Below are positions 25,264 through 36,010 of a stretch of DNA of 64,000 bases, one piece after another. Under the pieces are notes generated by a model. It had not been told where the DNA came from and did not search any database. It worked only from the letters and a program-made list of their open reading frames with translations. The position numbers were made by a program, and so were the translations under genes. Position 1 is the stretch's first letter; the number at the start of each line of letters is the position of its first letter. This DNA comes from Sphaerisporangium album (GTDB lineage Bacteria > Actinomycetota > Actinomycetes > Streptosporangiales > Streptosporangiaceae), in NCBI RefSeq assembly GCF_003323745.1, contig NZ_QOIL01000007.1, positions 186,001 through 250,000 of the forward strand. Reading direction: 5' to 3'.

Positions 25264-28227
25264 ATGCAGGAGCTCCGACTCGTCGCGGTAAGCGAGGACG
25301 GCACCTACCTCGTGCTGGCTACGGCCGGCCGGGGCACACGATTCACGCTTCCCGTCGACGAACGGCTCCGAGCGGCGGTCCGCGGCAACTTCTCCCGTCT
25401 CGGCCAGTACGAGATCGAAGTGGAGAGTCCGTTGCGCCCCAAGGAGATCCAGGCCCGCATCCGTGCGGGGGAGACCGCGGAGGAGATCGCCGCCACCGCG
25501 GGAATCCCGGTGGAGCGTGTCCGCTGGTTCGAGGGACCCGTCCTGCAGGAACGCGAATACACCGCGCAGCAGGCGCAGCGTGTCGCCGTGCGCCTGCCCG
25601 GCGAGTCCACTCCGGGGCCGACCCTCGGCGAGCTCGTCACCGAGCGGCTCAGCCGCCGCGGCGTCCCCGCCGACGAGATCGACTGGGACTCCTGCAAGCG
25701 CGACGACGGCCTGTGGCGCATCAAGCTCGGGTTCGTCTGGAACGGTCACACCCGGCACGCCGAGTGGCTGTTCGACATCCGCCGCCGTCACGTGACCCCG
25801 TACGACGACGAGGCCCTGCGCCTGTCGGCCACCGAGTACGTCGAGCCGTCGGAGGAGGCCACGGTCACGCCGTTCGTGCCCCGGCTGGCCCCCAAGCTCA
25901 CCCCGGTGCCCACCGTGCCCTCCGAGGCGCCCCCCTTCCGCGAGTCCTCCCCGTTCCGCGAGCAGACGAGCGCCTCCGGCGACCAGACGCGCGCCTACGA
26001 CGAGCGGCCCGCGTTCCGTCAGGAGCCGGCGGGCTTCCGTGACGAGCCCTCCAGGTCGCGCGAGGAACCGCCCGGTTTCCGCGAGGAGCCGTCCCGGCCG
26101 CGCGACGAACCGGCCGCTTTCCGGGAGGAGCCGTCCCGGCCGCGCGAGGAGCCCGCCGCGTACCGCGGCGACGCCGCCCCGTCCAGGGAGCAGGCCGCCC
26201 GGTTCCGCGAGTCCTCCCCGTTCCGGGAGCAGACGGGCGGTTCCGGCGACGAGGCGCGCGGTTACCGCGACGAGCGTCCCGGCCTCCGGCAGGATTCCTC
26301 ACGCCTGCGCGACGAGCCGGCCCCGTACCGTGCGGAGCCGCCCGCGTACCGCGAGGCTCCGGCCGGGTACCGCGACGAGCCCGGCCCCTCCCGCGAGGAC
26401 TCCTCCCGCGAGCGGATCGGCGCCTCCGAGGCGGCGTCCTACCGCGAGGAGCGCTTCGAGGACCGGCCCGCGTCCCGGGACGAGGCGCACCGCGGCGAGG
26501 CCACCGGCCCGCGAGCCGCGCGTTCCGACCACCGCGACGCGGAGGCCGGGCCTCGCTCCGAGCCTTCCGCCGCCCGGCGGGAGCCGACGCCCCTTCGCCC
26601 GGTACAGCCCTCGGCGCACGACGAGGACTCGCCCGGGGCCGGCGGCGCCCAGCGTCCGGCGTTCGAACCGGCCGACAGGCGTCCGTCGTTCGAGCGTGCC
26701 CCGCACCCCGATTTCGAGCCCGCCCGGCACTCCCCCGAGACGTCGCGACCCGAGCTCTCCGCCGCGGACTCGCGGGAAGGGCGGGAGGAGGCCCTCCCCG
26801 CGGACTCGTGGGCAAGGCGAGAGGACGTTCTCGCCGCGGAGCGCCGGGAAGGCGAGCACGAGCGGCCCACCGCCGACGCCCGCGACGTCCCCGACTTCCG
26901 GCCGCACGCCACCGGCCCCGCCGAAGCGCGCGAGACGTCCGCCCCGGCCGATCCCCCGCGCACCTCGGTCTCCGGCGCCGCAGGCCCAGGCCCGGCTCAG
27001 GCCGCCGACTCCGCGCCGGCGCGGATCTCCGAATCGGCTTCGGCCCAGGCCGCCGGTTCCGCTTCGGCCGGTTCCGCGGCTTCGCGCGCGAACGAAGCGG
27101 CCGCCGACTCCGGCCCGGCCGAAACGGCGTCGCCCGAGGCGGTCGCCCGCGCCGTCCGGGCGTCCATGGTCCAGTCCGAGACGCCGCAGGCCCCGGCCGA
27201 TGCGACACCGGCCGCGCGCGCCGCCGACGCCACCCCGGAGACCCGTACCGGGCGCACCTCGGCGTCGTCCGGCGCGACCGCACCGGAGCGGGTGGCGGAC
27301 CAGCCCACCACGGACCGGGGCGCCGAGCAGGTCGCCGAGCGGCTCGCGGACGAGTACGCCGCCGGGCCGCAGGCACGTCCGGCGGCCGAGCCCACGCGCC
27401 GACCCGGTGACGAGACGGCCGCCCGTCCGCGCGACAACGCCCGGACCGACGACGCGCCGAGCCGATCCGAGTCGGCTTCCCCGAGCCCGGCGGAAGAGCC
27501 CGCGGCGGCCTCTTCTGACCAGGTGGAACGTTCAGACGCGGCCTCTCCGAGCCCGGTGGAGCGGCCTGCGGCGGCCTCCCCGGCTCACGTGGAGCGGCCC
27601 GCCGCCTCTCGCGACGGCGACGAGCGGCTCGTCGCGGCCGAAACGTCCGGCACGTCCGACACTTCGGACACCGCAGACACCCCCGGCACGTCGGACACGT
27701 CCGGCACGAAGGACGGCGCCCTCGCGGGCGGGTCGTCCTCCGGGGAAGCGGAGACCCAGGTCGCGGCCGTTCCCGTCGCCACGCCGCCCGCCCCCCGGCG
27801 TCCGGTCCCCCGGCCGTACCCCCCGGCCGCGAAGCCCGTGGCACCGGCCGCCGCCGGCGAGTCCTCCGGTGAGCCGCGCGCCCCGAAGGCGACCAGGCCC
27901 ACGCCCGCGGCTCCCGTGGCGCGGCCGGCCCCGTCCGCGAGCCCGGCCAGGAAGGCGGCGGCGAAGAAGTCCGAGGCCGAGGAGGCCGCGGTCGCCGTGC
28001 CCGCCGCCCGCACGAGCGGGGACAAGGCGAACCGTCCGGCCGCGTCCGTCGAACCGGAGAAGGCCGAGCAGCCGGGCGCCGAGACGAAGGACACCAAGCC
28101 GGAGCCTCCCATCCCGCAGCAGGCGCCGAAGCCGAACCCCCGTCCGGCCCGCAAGGGCGGGCGGGGACGCCGCGCCTCGGTCCCGACGTGGGACGAGATC
28201 ATGTTCGGCGCCCGCCGCCAGGACTGA
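25264..28227 (+). CDS. sepH: Septation protein SepH, exceptionally long
   Basis: 987 residues; family members I know are about 300-400. Residues 1-200 are the conserved domain (MQELRLVAVSEDGTYLVL, a predicted HTH at about 64-90 with KEIQARIRAGETAEEIAATA, and WDSCKRDDGLWRIKL). The C-terminus keeps the conserved SVPTWDEIMFG motif. SepH assists FtsZ assembly at sporulation septa in Streptomyces. Between the two is about 750 residues of disordered Pro/Glu/Arg/Ala-rich sequence, including some 15 imperfect units of the FREEPSRPRDEPA type (about residues 215-390) and TSDTSDTADTPGTSDTS. AGGGA lies 6 nt before the ATG. Confidence 0.93.
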   Translation: MQELRLVAVSEDGTYLVLATAGRGTRFTLPVDERLRAAVRGNFSRLGQYEIEVESPLRPKEIQARIRAGETAEEIAATAGIPVERVRWFEGPVLQEREYTAQQAQRVAVRLPGESTPGPTLGELVTERLSRRGVPADEIDWDSCKRDDGLWRIKLGFVWNGHTRHAEWLFDIRRRHVTPYDDEALRLSATEYVEPSEEATVTPFVPRLAPKLTPVPTVPSEAPPFRESSPFREQTSASGDQTRAYDERPAFRQEPAGFRDEPSRSREEPPGFREEPSRPRDEPAAFREEPSRPREEPAAYRGDAAPSREQAARFRESSPFREQTGGSGDEARGYRDERPGLRQDSSRLRDEPAPYRAEPPAYREAPAGYRDEPGPSREDSSRERIGASEAASYREERFEDRPASRDEAHRGEATGPRAARSDHRDAEAGPRSEPSAARREPTPLRPVQPSAHDEDSPGAGGAQRPAFEPADRRPSFERAPHPDFEPARHSPETSRPELSAADSREGREEALPADSWARREDVLAAERREGEHERPTADARDVPDFRPHATGPAEARETSAPADPPRTSVSGAAGPGPAQAADSAPARISESASAQAAGSASAGSAASRANEAAADSGPAETASPEAVARAVRASMVQSETPQAPADATPAARAADATPETRTGRTSASSGATAPERVADQPTTDRGAEQVAERLADEYAAGPQARPAAEPTRRPGDETAARPRDNARTDDAPSRSESASPSPAEEPAAASSDQVERSDAASPSPVERPAAASPAHVERPAASRDGDERLVAAETSGTSDTSDTADTPGTSDTSGTKDGALAGGSSSGEAETQVAAVPVATPPAPRRPVPRPYPPAAKPVAPAAAGESSGEPRAPKATRPTPAAPVARPAPSASPARKAAAKKSEAEEAAVAVPAARTSGDKANRPAASVEPEKAEQPGAETKDTKPEPPIPQQAPKPNPRPARKGGRGRRASVPTWDEIMFGARRQD

Positions 28228-28231
28228 CGAA

Positions 28232-28255
28232 GGCCGGCCACTCCCCCGGCCGGCC
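28232..28255 (+). terminator. Stem-loop after sepH
   Basis: GGCCGGCC (28232-28239) pairs with a second GGCCGGCC (28248-28255) across an 8-nt loop, 4 bp after the sepH stop. The rest of the 258-bp convergent gap shows nothing further. Confidence 0.7.
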
Positions 28256-28485
28256 CGCCCCTCCCACCCACGAACCAACCGAAACCGCCCCAACCGACCA
28301 CGATCGTCCAAACGGGCCCGCGCGTCCATCTGATGTCGAGTCGAGCTCCAGTGCGCGGAACGAGTGCCGACGGCGTACCCGGACCTGCCCGTAGCGGCCC
28401 CCTGTTCCCCGGCTCGACGCGATCTACGGAACCGGTGAGATCCACCGACGGGCCACCCCGAAGGCGCCGCTCATGCCGTCTCGGA

Positions 28486-30018
28486 TCACTCGGGCTTCAG
28501 GAACGGTGTGATCCACTCGGGGGTGACCTCGGCGGCGAAGCGGAGGCCCTGCTCCTCGCCGGTGTCGATGGCCGGGTAGCCGCCGCTGCCCGCCCCGACC
28601 CCCGCGACGACGGTCAGCACCGAGGCGCGCCGCTGGAACCACGTCTGGCGGACCGTCCAGCCCACCACCGCGCGCCGCTCGACCACCGCCTGTGACCGCG
28701 GCAGCGACCCCGACCGCACCGACAGCCGCGCGCCGTCGTAGCCGTGGCCGAGCGACCGGTAGCGGTCGAGCCCGAGCGCGACGCCCAGCGCCGCGGCGGC
28801 CAGCGCGACCAGACCGGCCCACACCCACCCGAACGCGAACGCCACGGCCGCCAGGACCACGCCCGGCGCGACCGCGCGGAACACCCTCCTGCGCCGCGCC
28901 GCCGCCGGATGGGGCCGCAGCCCGGCCTCGAACGGGCCGATCGCGTCGGCCGCGACCTTCGTGGCGAACTTCCGGGGGGTGACCGGCAGCAACTGCCCTC
29001 GGGTCCGCGAGTCGCCGAGGCCGGTGACGATCGCCCAGAGCCGTACGACGTGGGCCCGGCGTTCCAGCAGGCCGTCGGCGATCTCGTACCCGCGGATCCT
29101 GGCGTGTTCCAGCGCCACGCTGCGCCGCGTCACCAGCCCGCGCTCGGCCACGAGGGAGGAGTCGCGGCGCAGGAGCGTGAAGTTCCAGTTGAAGACCGCG
29201 TACATGACGCCGCCGGCCACGGGCATGGCGAGGACCAGCATGACGGCGATCAGGACCAGCACGATCGGCCGCTGCCACAGCCACTCGCCGACCGCGATCG
29301 GCAGGTCGTCGCCGAACCCGAGCTCGTTCCCCCACTGGAACACCAGGCCGACCGCGCCACCGGCCAGGACGAACGGCGCGAAGAGGAACGCCCCGGACAG
29401 CGGGCCGTACAGCAGCCAGTACCAGGGCACGCGGACGTAGACCCGCTCCCGCACCGGGACGGCGGACGGACCCGCGGGCGCCGCCCCCGCCGCGACGGCG
29501 CCGGGTTCGTCGCCCCGGACGGTCCGGCTGCGCCGCAGGAGGATCTCGCGCAGGCGCTCGGCCTCGGGCAGCGGCACGCCGTCCAGCTCGCCCTCCTGCT
29601 TGCCGCTGCCGCTCGCCCCCGTGTCGACGCGCACGACGGCCAGGCCGAACAGGCGGTGCAGGGGCGGCGTCGTGACGTCCACGCCCCGGACGCGGTCGAG
29701 GGGGATCGTCTTCACCGAGCGGCTCACCAGCGAGCGGGTGAGCTCCAGCCGGTCCCCCGCCACCCGGTAGGTGAAGGTGGCCCAGCGCACGGCCGCGTAC
29801 CCGACCGAGCCCACGACCGCCAGAAGGGCCCAGATGAACGAGGAGGGCGAGAAGCCGCCGACGAACAGGACGCCCGCCAGCGGCAGGAACAGCGACGGCA
29901 GCATGCGCACGGGGTCGATCAGCAACACGAGCGGGCTGAGCCGCGCGGGCGGGACCCACAGCGCGCCGTCCCCGGGAGGTGGGTGCGGGACGGGCGGGTG
30001 GCCGGGGCCGTCGGTCAT
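28486..30018 (-). CDS. PH-domain (bPH2, YdbT-like) membrane protein
   Basis: 510 residues starting at the ATG that overlaps the upstream stop (ATGA). Paired hydrophobic hairpins alternate with two or three bacterial PH-like repeats: FTYRVAGDRLELTRSLVSRSVKTIPLDRV-type, ALEHARIRGYEIADGLLER and GARLSVRSGSLPRSQAVVERRAV. This is the YdbT architecture. YdbS/YdbT pairs contribute to resistance to certain bacteriocins in Bacillus; a role here is only inferred. It is the downstream member of a two-gene operon. Confidence 0.88.
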   Translation of the reverse strand: MTDGPGHPPVPHPPPGDGALWVPPARLSPLVLLIDPVRMLPSLFLPLAGVLFVGGFSPSSFIWALLAVVGSVGYAAVRWATFTYRVAGDRLELTRSLVSRSVKTIPLDRVRGVDVTTPPLHRLFGLAVVRVDTGASGSGKQEGELDGVPLPEAERLREILLRRSRTVRGDEPGAVAAGAAPAGPSAVPVRERVYVRVPWYWLLYGPLSGAFLFAPFVLAGGAVGLVFQWGNELGFGDDLPIAVGEWLWQRPIVLVLIAVMLVLAMPVAGGVMYAVFNWNFTLLRRDSSLVAERGLVTRRSVALEHARIRGYEIADGLLERRAHVVRLWAIVTGLGDSRTRGQLLPVTPRKFATKVAADAIGPFEAGLRPHPAAARRRRVFRAVAPGVVLAAVAFAFGWVWAGLVALAAAALGVALGLDRYRSLGHGYDGARLSVRSGSLPRSQAVVERRAVVGWTVRQTWFQRRASVLTVVAGVGAGSGGYPAIDTGEEQGLRFAAEVTPEWITPFLKPE

Positions 30019-30530
30019 GTGGCGTCGTCCCTGAGCTGGTGGGCGCGGTGCGCCAGGTCTTCGGCGAGGCGGGCGGCGACCGCGACGTCCAGGCCCTCGA
30101 TCGAGGAAGAGCCCGCGTGCGAGGCCGTGCGGATCTCGACGGTGGCCAGGCCGAGCATGCGCTCGAACCAGCCCTGCTCCTTGTCGACCGTCTGGATGCG
30201 GCTGACCGGGACGAAGACCCATTTCCTGCTGAACCAGCCCGAACGGGCGTACACCACGTCCTCGGACAGCTCCCAGCGGTGGACCGCGTAGCGCCACAGC
30301 GGCTCGATGACGATGAACGGCACCTCCACGACGGCGAGCGCCACCGGCACCCACCAGACGTGGTCGGTGAGCCAGTCCGGCAGGAAACGGCGGCCCGAAC
30401 CGGCGATCCAGCTCGCCGCCAGGGAGGACAGGCCGACCAGCAGCACGAACCCGATCAGCGCCTCCAGCGCCCACAGGGTGATCGCGCGGCGCGAGACCCG
30501 ATGCGCGGGGTCACGCAGGGGAGCAGTCAC
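30015..30530 (-). CDS. PH-domain (bPH2, YdbS-like) membrane protein
   Basis: 171 residues. Two membrane segments (LWALEALIGFVLLVGLSSLAA and WVPVALAVVEVPFIVIEPLW) precede one bPH2 domain: YAVHRWELSEDVVYARSGWF, VPVSRIQTVDKEQGWFERMLGL, VEIRTASHAG. This is the classical YdbS layout. Its stop overlaps the start of the YdbT-like gene by 4 bp, so they are co-translated and likely form a complex. Confidence 0.9.
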   Translation of the reverse strand: MTAPLRDPAHRVSRRAITLWALEALIGFVLLVGLSSLAASWIAGSGRRFLPDWLTDHVWWVPVALAVVEVPFIVIEPLWRYAVHRWELSEDVVYARSGWFSRKWVFVPVSRIQTVDKEQGWFERMLGLATVEIRTASHAGSSSIEGLDVAVAARLAEDLAHRAHQLRDDAT

Positions 30531-30612
30531 GGCACCAGCCTAGCTAGATCACCGGAGGGCGCGGCACGGCCACCGTCTCCCCGGCCTCCGGACGGCCCCG
30601 CGCCCCTGGTGG

Positions 30613-30634
30613 GATCTGTCAGCGATCTGTCAGC
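30613..30634 (+). promoter_or_regulatory. Tandem 11-bp direct repeat, candidate SARP operator
   Basis: Two perfect head-to-tail copies of GATCTGTCAGC (30613-30623 and 30624-30634). A further TGTCAG lies at 30671-30676, 43 bp after the second TGTCAG, close to four 11-bp turns. SARP regulators bind short direct repeats spaced by 11 bp upstream of promoters, and a SARP gene lies just beyond the transporter these repeats precede. Confidence 0.55.
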
Positions 30635-30757
30635 CGCCGGGACGAGTGCGGGGTGCGCGGCTCAGGAAATTGTCAGTGCCGTGCTGCAGACTTCGAGTCA
30701 GTCACCCGGGCCGCGAGCCGTGCGTGACCGTCACCCCTTGACCAAGGAGTCCATGCG

Positions 30758-31740
<983 letters not shown>

Positions 31741-31744
<4 letters not shown>

Positions 31745-32553
31745 CCTCCCTGACCGGAACCGCCCCCCGCGCGGCCGTCCCCGGCCGCATCGGCCCGGCC
31801 GCCGGGCTGCGCCACACCATGACGCTCGCCTGGCGCAGCCTGGTGCAGATCAAGCACAACCCGATGGAGCTGCTCGACCTGTCGGTCCAGCCCATCATGT
31901 TCCTGTTGCTGTTCACCTATGTCTTCGGCGGCGCGATCTCCGGGTCCACCTCCGAGTATCTCCAGTTCTCGCTGCCCGGCCTGGTCGTGCAGAACATGTT
32001 GTTCGCCACGCTGACCACGGCCATCGGGCTCAGCACCGACATCTCCAAGGGCGTGTTCGACCGTTTGCGCAGCCTGCCGATCGCGCGGTCGGCGCCGCTG
32101 GCCGGCCGCATCGTCGCCGACACCCTGAAGCAGATCTGGGCCTTCGCGTTGTTCCTCGGCCTCGGCACCGTGCTGGGGTTCCGGGTGCAGACCGGCGTGG
32201 TGGGCGTGGCCGGGGCGCTGGCGTTGCTGGTCGGGTTCGCCCTGGCGATGTCCTGGTTGTCGGTCCTGATCGGCCTGGTCGCGGCGGACCCCGAGAAGGT
32301 GCAGATCATGGCGTTCTCGGTGATGATGCCGCTGACGTTCACGTCCAACGCCTTCGTCCCCACCAAGACGCTGCCCGAGTGGCTGCAGAGGTGGGTCGAG
32401 GTCAACCCGGTCACCCACCTGGCGGACGCCGTGCGCGGCCTGCTCAGCGGCGGCCCGGTGGCGACCCACGCGACCATCTCGCTCCTCTGGGCCCTCGGCA
32501 TCGCCCTGGTCTTCATCCCCCTGTCCCTGCGCGCCTTCCGCTCCCGCGCCTGA
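31741..32553 (+). CDS. ABC-2 type transporter permease, DrrB type
   Basis: 270 residues from GTG 31741, overlapping the ATPase stop as GTGA. Six membrane helices of the ABC-2 fold are visible, beginning DLSVQPIMFLLLFTYVFGGAIS. The family block GVFDRLRSLPIARSAPLAGRIVADT is present, with LPEWLQRWVEVNPVTHLADAVR before the last helices. With the ATPase it forms an exporter. Control by the neighbouring SARP is likely from the layout. Confidence 0.94.
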
Positions 32554-32641
32554 AGGCCCGCCCGTGCCCGCCCCCGGCATCGGTCCTCCCCGGGCCTGGT
32601 CCGCCGCACCCCGCCAAGCCATGCGTCCGGGGTGGGCGGGC

Positions 32642-35600
32642 TCAGGGCTGCGCGAGGGCGAGGGCCTCGTCGTCGGTCATCGTCCGGCCGTGCGCGTGGT
32701 GACGGGAGTACTCCCGCCGGCCGAGCGCGGCGATCGCCGCGTCGGTGATGCGCACGTGGTCGTACCCGATCACCGTGTCGATGCCCCGGATCCGCGCGGC
32801 GGCGCCGAGCAGCGTGGCCGCGCGGGTGGCGTCCCCCTCGCGGACGAGCAGGCCCGCCACGGCGATGAGCACCAGCCCGGTGGCGGGGCCGTCATGGCCG
32901 GTCCGCACGAGCCGCAGCGCCTCGGTGTGTGTTTCGCGGGCCGCCCGCAGGTCGCCCTCCTGCTCGGCGAGCATCCCCACGGAGGCGCACAGGACGGCGA
33001 GGTACGGCGCGGGCAGCGGCACCCGCGGGTCCGCGGCGAACCGCCGCGCCTCGTCGTAGAGGCGGCGGGCCAGGGCGAAGTCCCCCTCCTCGCGCGCGAG
33101 GTCGGCGCGGACGCTCTGGACTCCCGACTCCGCCAGGCGGTCGCCCGTGGCCCGGCAGATCTCCATCGCCTCGTCCAGCGCGTCCTCGGCGCCCGCCCGG
33201 TCACCGGACGCGCTCAGGGCCATGGCCAGCCGGGTGCGCATGAACGTCGTGTCCTCGACGGCGCCGATCTCGTCGGCGAGCGCGAGCGCCTCCCTGATGA
33301 CCGCGATGGTCGTCGCGTCGTCGCCGCGCAGCGTGCTCGCCTCCGCCAGGGAGCCCAGCGCCGCGCTGACGCCCCACCGGTCGCCCACGGTGCGGAACCC
33401 GTCGACGGCCGCGCGCACGTCGCCCTCGCCCTGGTCGATGCGGCCCGCGTTGTAGTGGGCGTGCGCGCGCAGCAGATGCCCCGACGCGACGACCCAGGGG
33501 TCGGGGTCGTCGAACAGTTCCGTCACCAGGCCGTCGAGGTCGGGGCCGATGCCCATGAAAAGCGACAGCACGGGCTCGGCCAGCGAGAGCATCGCGGGCC
33601 ACGGGCGCGGCACCCCCGCCCGGGCGAGGGCCACCGCCCTGTTCAGCGCGTCCTTGGCCTCCTGCCAGCAGCTCGTGCCGCCGACCAGCAGAATGCCGTG
33701 GACGGCCAGTGCCATCGCCAGCCTGCGGGAGCTCCCCGGGTCGTCGCGGCCGAGCCGGGTTCCGGGGTCCTCCGGGGCGAGGGCCAGGACTTCGGCGGCG
33801 CGTTGCGCGCCTTCGGAGCGGCGACCGGCGAGGAACCAGTACCAGCCGAGGGCGCCGACCAGGCGCAGTCCGAGGCCGAAGTCCGCGGTGGCCACGGCGA
33901 AGCGCAGCGCGGCCGTCAGGTTGTCGTGCTCGGCGGCCAGCACGGCCATCCACTCCACCTGCCCGGGCCTGCGCAGCTCCGGTTCCGCCAGCTCGGCCAG
34001 CTCGGTGAAGAACCGGGCCTGCGCGAGCGGCATGGCCTGCTGCTCCCCCGACTCGGCGAGCCGTTCCGCGGCGTACGCCCGGATCGTCTCCAGCATCCGG
34101 TACCGCGTGTTCTCGTGGACGACCAGCGACTTGTCGACGAGCCGCGCGAGGACGTCCAGCACGTCCTCCGGCGGCAGGCGTTCGTCCGAGCACACCCGCT
34201 CGACCGCCTCCAGCGTCGCGCCGCCCGCGAAGACGGCGAACCTGGCCGCGAGCAGCCGCTCACGCTCGTCCAGGAGGTCCCAGCTCCACTCGACCACCGC
34301 GCGCAGCGTCTGGTGGCGGGGCAGCGCCGTGCGGCTGCCGCCGGTGAGCAGCCGGAAGCGGTCGTCGAGCCGGTCGGCGATCTGCCGGGCGGACAGAGTG
34401 CGCAGCCGGGCGGCGGCCAGCTCGATGGCGAGGGGCATGCCGTCCAGCTCACGGCAGACGCGCGCGACGGCGTCCGCCTCGTCCTCGACGGCGTACCCGG
34501 GCCTGGCCGTCGCGGCGCGGTCGGCGAACAGGCTCCGCGCGTGCGCCTGGTCGAGGGGCCGCACCGACCACACCAGCTCACCGGGGATGCCGAGCGGCTC
34601 GCGGCTGGTGGCGAGGATCCGGATTCCCGGGCATTCGGACAGCAGCCTCTCGGCCAGCGCCGCTGCGGCCTCGACGAGGTGCTCGCAGTTGTCGAGGATG
34701 ACGAGCTGCCGCCGCCCGGCGAGCCCCGCCACCAGCCGTCCGACCGGGTCCACCGGTTCGGGGGTCACCACTGCGGGCGTCCGCACGGACGAGCGGCCGC
34801 CGTCGCGCATGCCGAGCGCGGCCAGCACGGCCTGCGGCACCCCCTCGGGGTCGCTCACCGGCGCCAGTTCTGCCAGCCACACCCCGTCGGGCATCCGTCC
34901 CGCCAGCGCCTCGCCCGATTCGACGGCCAGCCGCGTCTTCCCCGCGCCGCCCGGCCCCAGCAGCGTGACCAGCCGGTTTCGCGCGAGCAGCTCCCCGGCC
35001 CGCTCGACGTCGTGTTCTCTGCCGACGAAGCTGGTCAGCCGGGCGCGCAGATTGCCCTTCTTGTTCTCGGGCGCCGCGAGCACGGGCGCGGCCTTCGGCG
35101 CCGCGATGTCCGGTTCCGGGACGCGCGGGAAGGCGTGCGGGTTTGTGGAGGCGGGGGGCGGGGCGGTGCCGCGGAGCATGGAGAGGTGAAGCCCGGCCAG
35201 TTCGGGCGAGGGGTCGGTGCCGAGTTCCTCGGCGAAGGCGGCCCGCGCGGCCTCGTAGGCGGCCAGCGCCTCCACCTGACGTCCCGACGCGTACAGCGCG
35301 CGCATGAGCTGCCCGCGCGGCCTTTCTCTCAGCGGATGGCCGGCGATCAGCGGCACGAGCGCGCCGACGGCCTCCTCGTTGCGGCCGAGCAGAAGCCGGG
35401 CGTCGATGTGGTCCTCCATGGCGGACAGGCGCAGCACGTCCAGCCGGGCGATCTCGGCGCCCGCGACCGCACACCCGGCGAGGTCGGCGAGCGCGGGCCC
35501 GCGCCAGAGCGCCAGCGCGTCCCCGAGCAGCCGCGCCGCCTCGTCGGCGTCCCCGCGCGCGAGGGCGGAGCGGCCTGCGGCGGCGAGGCGGGCGAAGCGG

Positions 35601-35917
35601 TGGGCGTCCACCTGGTCCGCCGCTATCGCCAGCCGGTACCCGGAGGTCTCGGCGACGACAGAGTCACGCCCGAGCGATCCCCGCAGCCGTGAGACCAGCG
35701 CCTGCAACGCGTTGCCGACGCCGGTCGGCGGATCGGACGGCCAGACCCCGGCGACCAGCGTGTCGAACGCGACCGTGCGTCCCGGGGTGAGCAGCAGCGA
35801 GGTCAGCAGGGCGCGCAGCCTTCTGCCCCCGATGCGCACCCGGACGCCGTCGTGGCGCACCTCCAGGGGGCCGAGCACGGCATAGCCGGTCCGCGCGCCC
35901 GCCGTCGCCCCGTCCAT
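32642..35917 (-). CDS. AfsR/SARP-type transcriptional regulator with NB-ARC ATPase and TPR domains
   Basis: 1091 residues. Order: OmpR-type winged helix about 15-100 (RIGGRRLRALLTSLLLTPGRT), bacterial transcriptional activation domain about 105-245 (ARALYASGRQVEALAAYEAAR-like helices), STAND-type ATPase from about 290 with FVGREHDVERA and P-loop GPGGAGKTRLA near 320, then helical TPR repeats to the end. SARPs activate secondary-metabolite or export genes. It is convergent with drrAB and 89 bp away. The N-terminus is taken as MDGATAGARTGYAVLGPLEV; the conserved part begins at about residue 12. Confidence 0.92.
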   Translation of the reverse strand: MDGATAGARTGYAVLGPLEVRHDGVRVRIGGRRLRALLTSLLLTPGRTVAFDTLVAGVWPSDPPTGVGNALQALVSRLRGSLGRDSVVAETSGYRLAIAADQVDAHRFARLAAAGRSALARGDADEAARLLGDALALWRGPALADLAGCAVAGAEIARLDVLRLSAMEDHIDARLLLGRNEEAVGALVPLIAGHPLRERPRGQLMRALYASGRQVEALAAYEAARAAFAEELGTDPSPELAGLHLSMLRGTAPPPASTNPHAFPRVPEPDIAAPKAAPVLAAPENKKGNLRARLTSFVGREHDVERAGELLARNRLVTLLGPGGAGKTRLAVESGEALAGRMPDGVWLAELAPVSDPEGVPQAVLAALGMRDGGRSSVRTPAVVTPEPVDPVGRLVAGLAGRRQLVILDNCEHLVEAAAALAERLLSECPGIRILATSREPLGIPGELVWSVRPLDQAHARSLFADRAATARPGYAVEDEADAVARVCRELDGMPLAIELAAARLRTLSARQIADRLDDRFRLLTGGSRTALPRHQTLRAVVEWSWDLLDERERLLAARFAVFAGGATLEAVERVCSDERLPPEDVLDVLARLVDKSLVVHENTRYRMLETIRAYAAERLAESGEQQAMPLAQARFFTELAELAEPELRRPGQVEWMAVLAAEHDNLTAALRFAVATADFGLGLRLVGALGWYWFLAGRRSEGAQRAAEVLALAPEDPGTRLGRDDPGSSRRLAMALAVHGILLVGGTSCWQEAKDALNRAVALARAGVPRPWPAMLSLAEPVLSLFMGIGPDLDGLVTELFDDPDPWVVASGHLLRAHAHYNAGRIDQGEGDVRAAVDGFRTVGDRWGVSAALGSLAEASTLRGDDATTIAVIREALALADEIGAVEDTTFMRTRLAMALSASGDRAGAEDALDEAMEICRATGDRLAESGVQSVRADLAREEGDFALARRLYDEARRFAADPRVPLPAPYLAVLCASVGMLAEQEGDLRAARETHTEALRLVRTGHDGPATGLVLIAVAGLLVREGDATRAATLLGAAARIRGIDTVIGYDHVRITDAAIAALGRREYSRHHAHGRTMTDDEALALAQP

Positions 35918-36010
35918 GCATCGATTCTGGCCGATTCGACCGGTCGCCGTGGGCGCGCATTCGGGCGATGGGGTCAGCGCACTCCTCAGATCCGCGTAGC
36001 ATCAGCGGGC

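Noticed and set aside
25238-25291. 17-codon leader ORF overlapping the sepH start
   Set aside because: The spacing of its GGGGGAAG to the ATG is short and nothing suggests attenuation; mentioned only as a weak possibility.
25898-27844. Long minus- and plus-strand Arg/Pro-rich frames over sepH
   Set aside because: They arise from the repetitive, G+C-rich sepH linker. The sepH frame has both conserved terminal domains.
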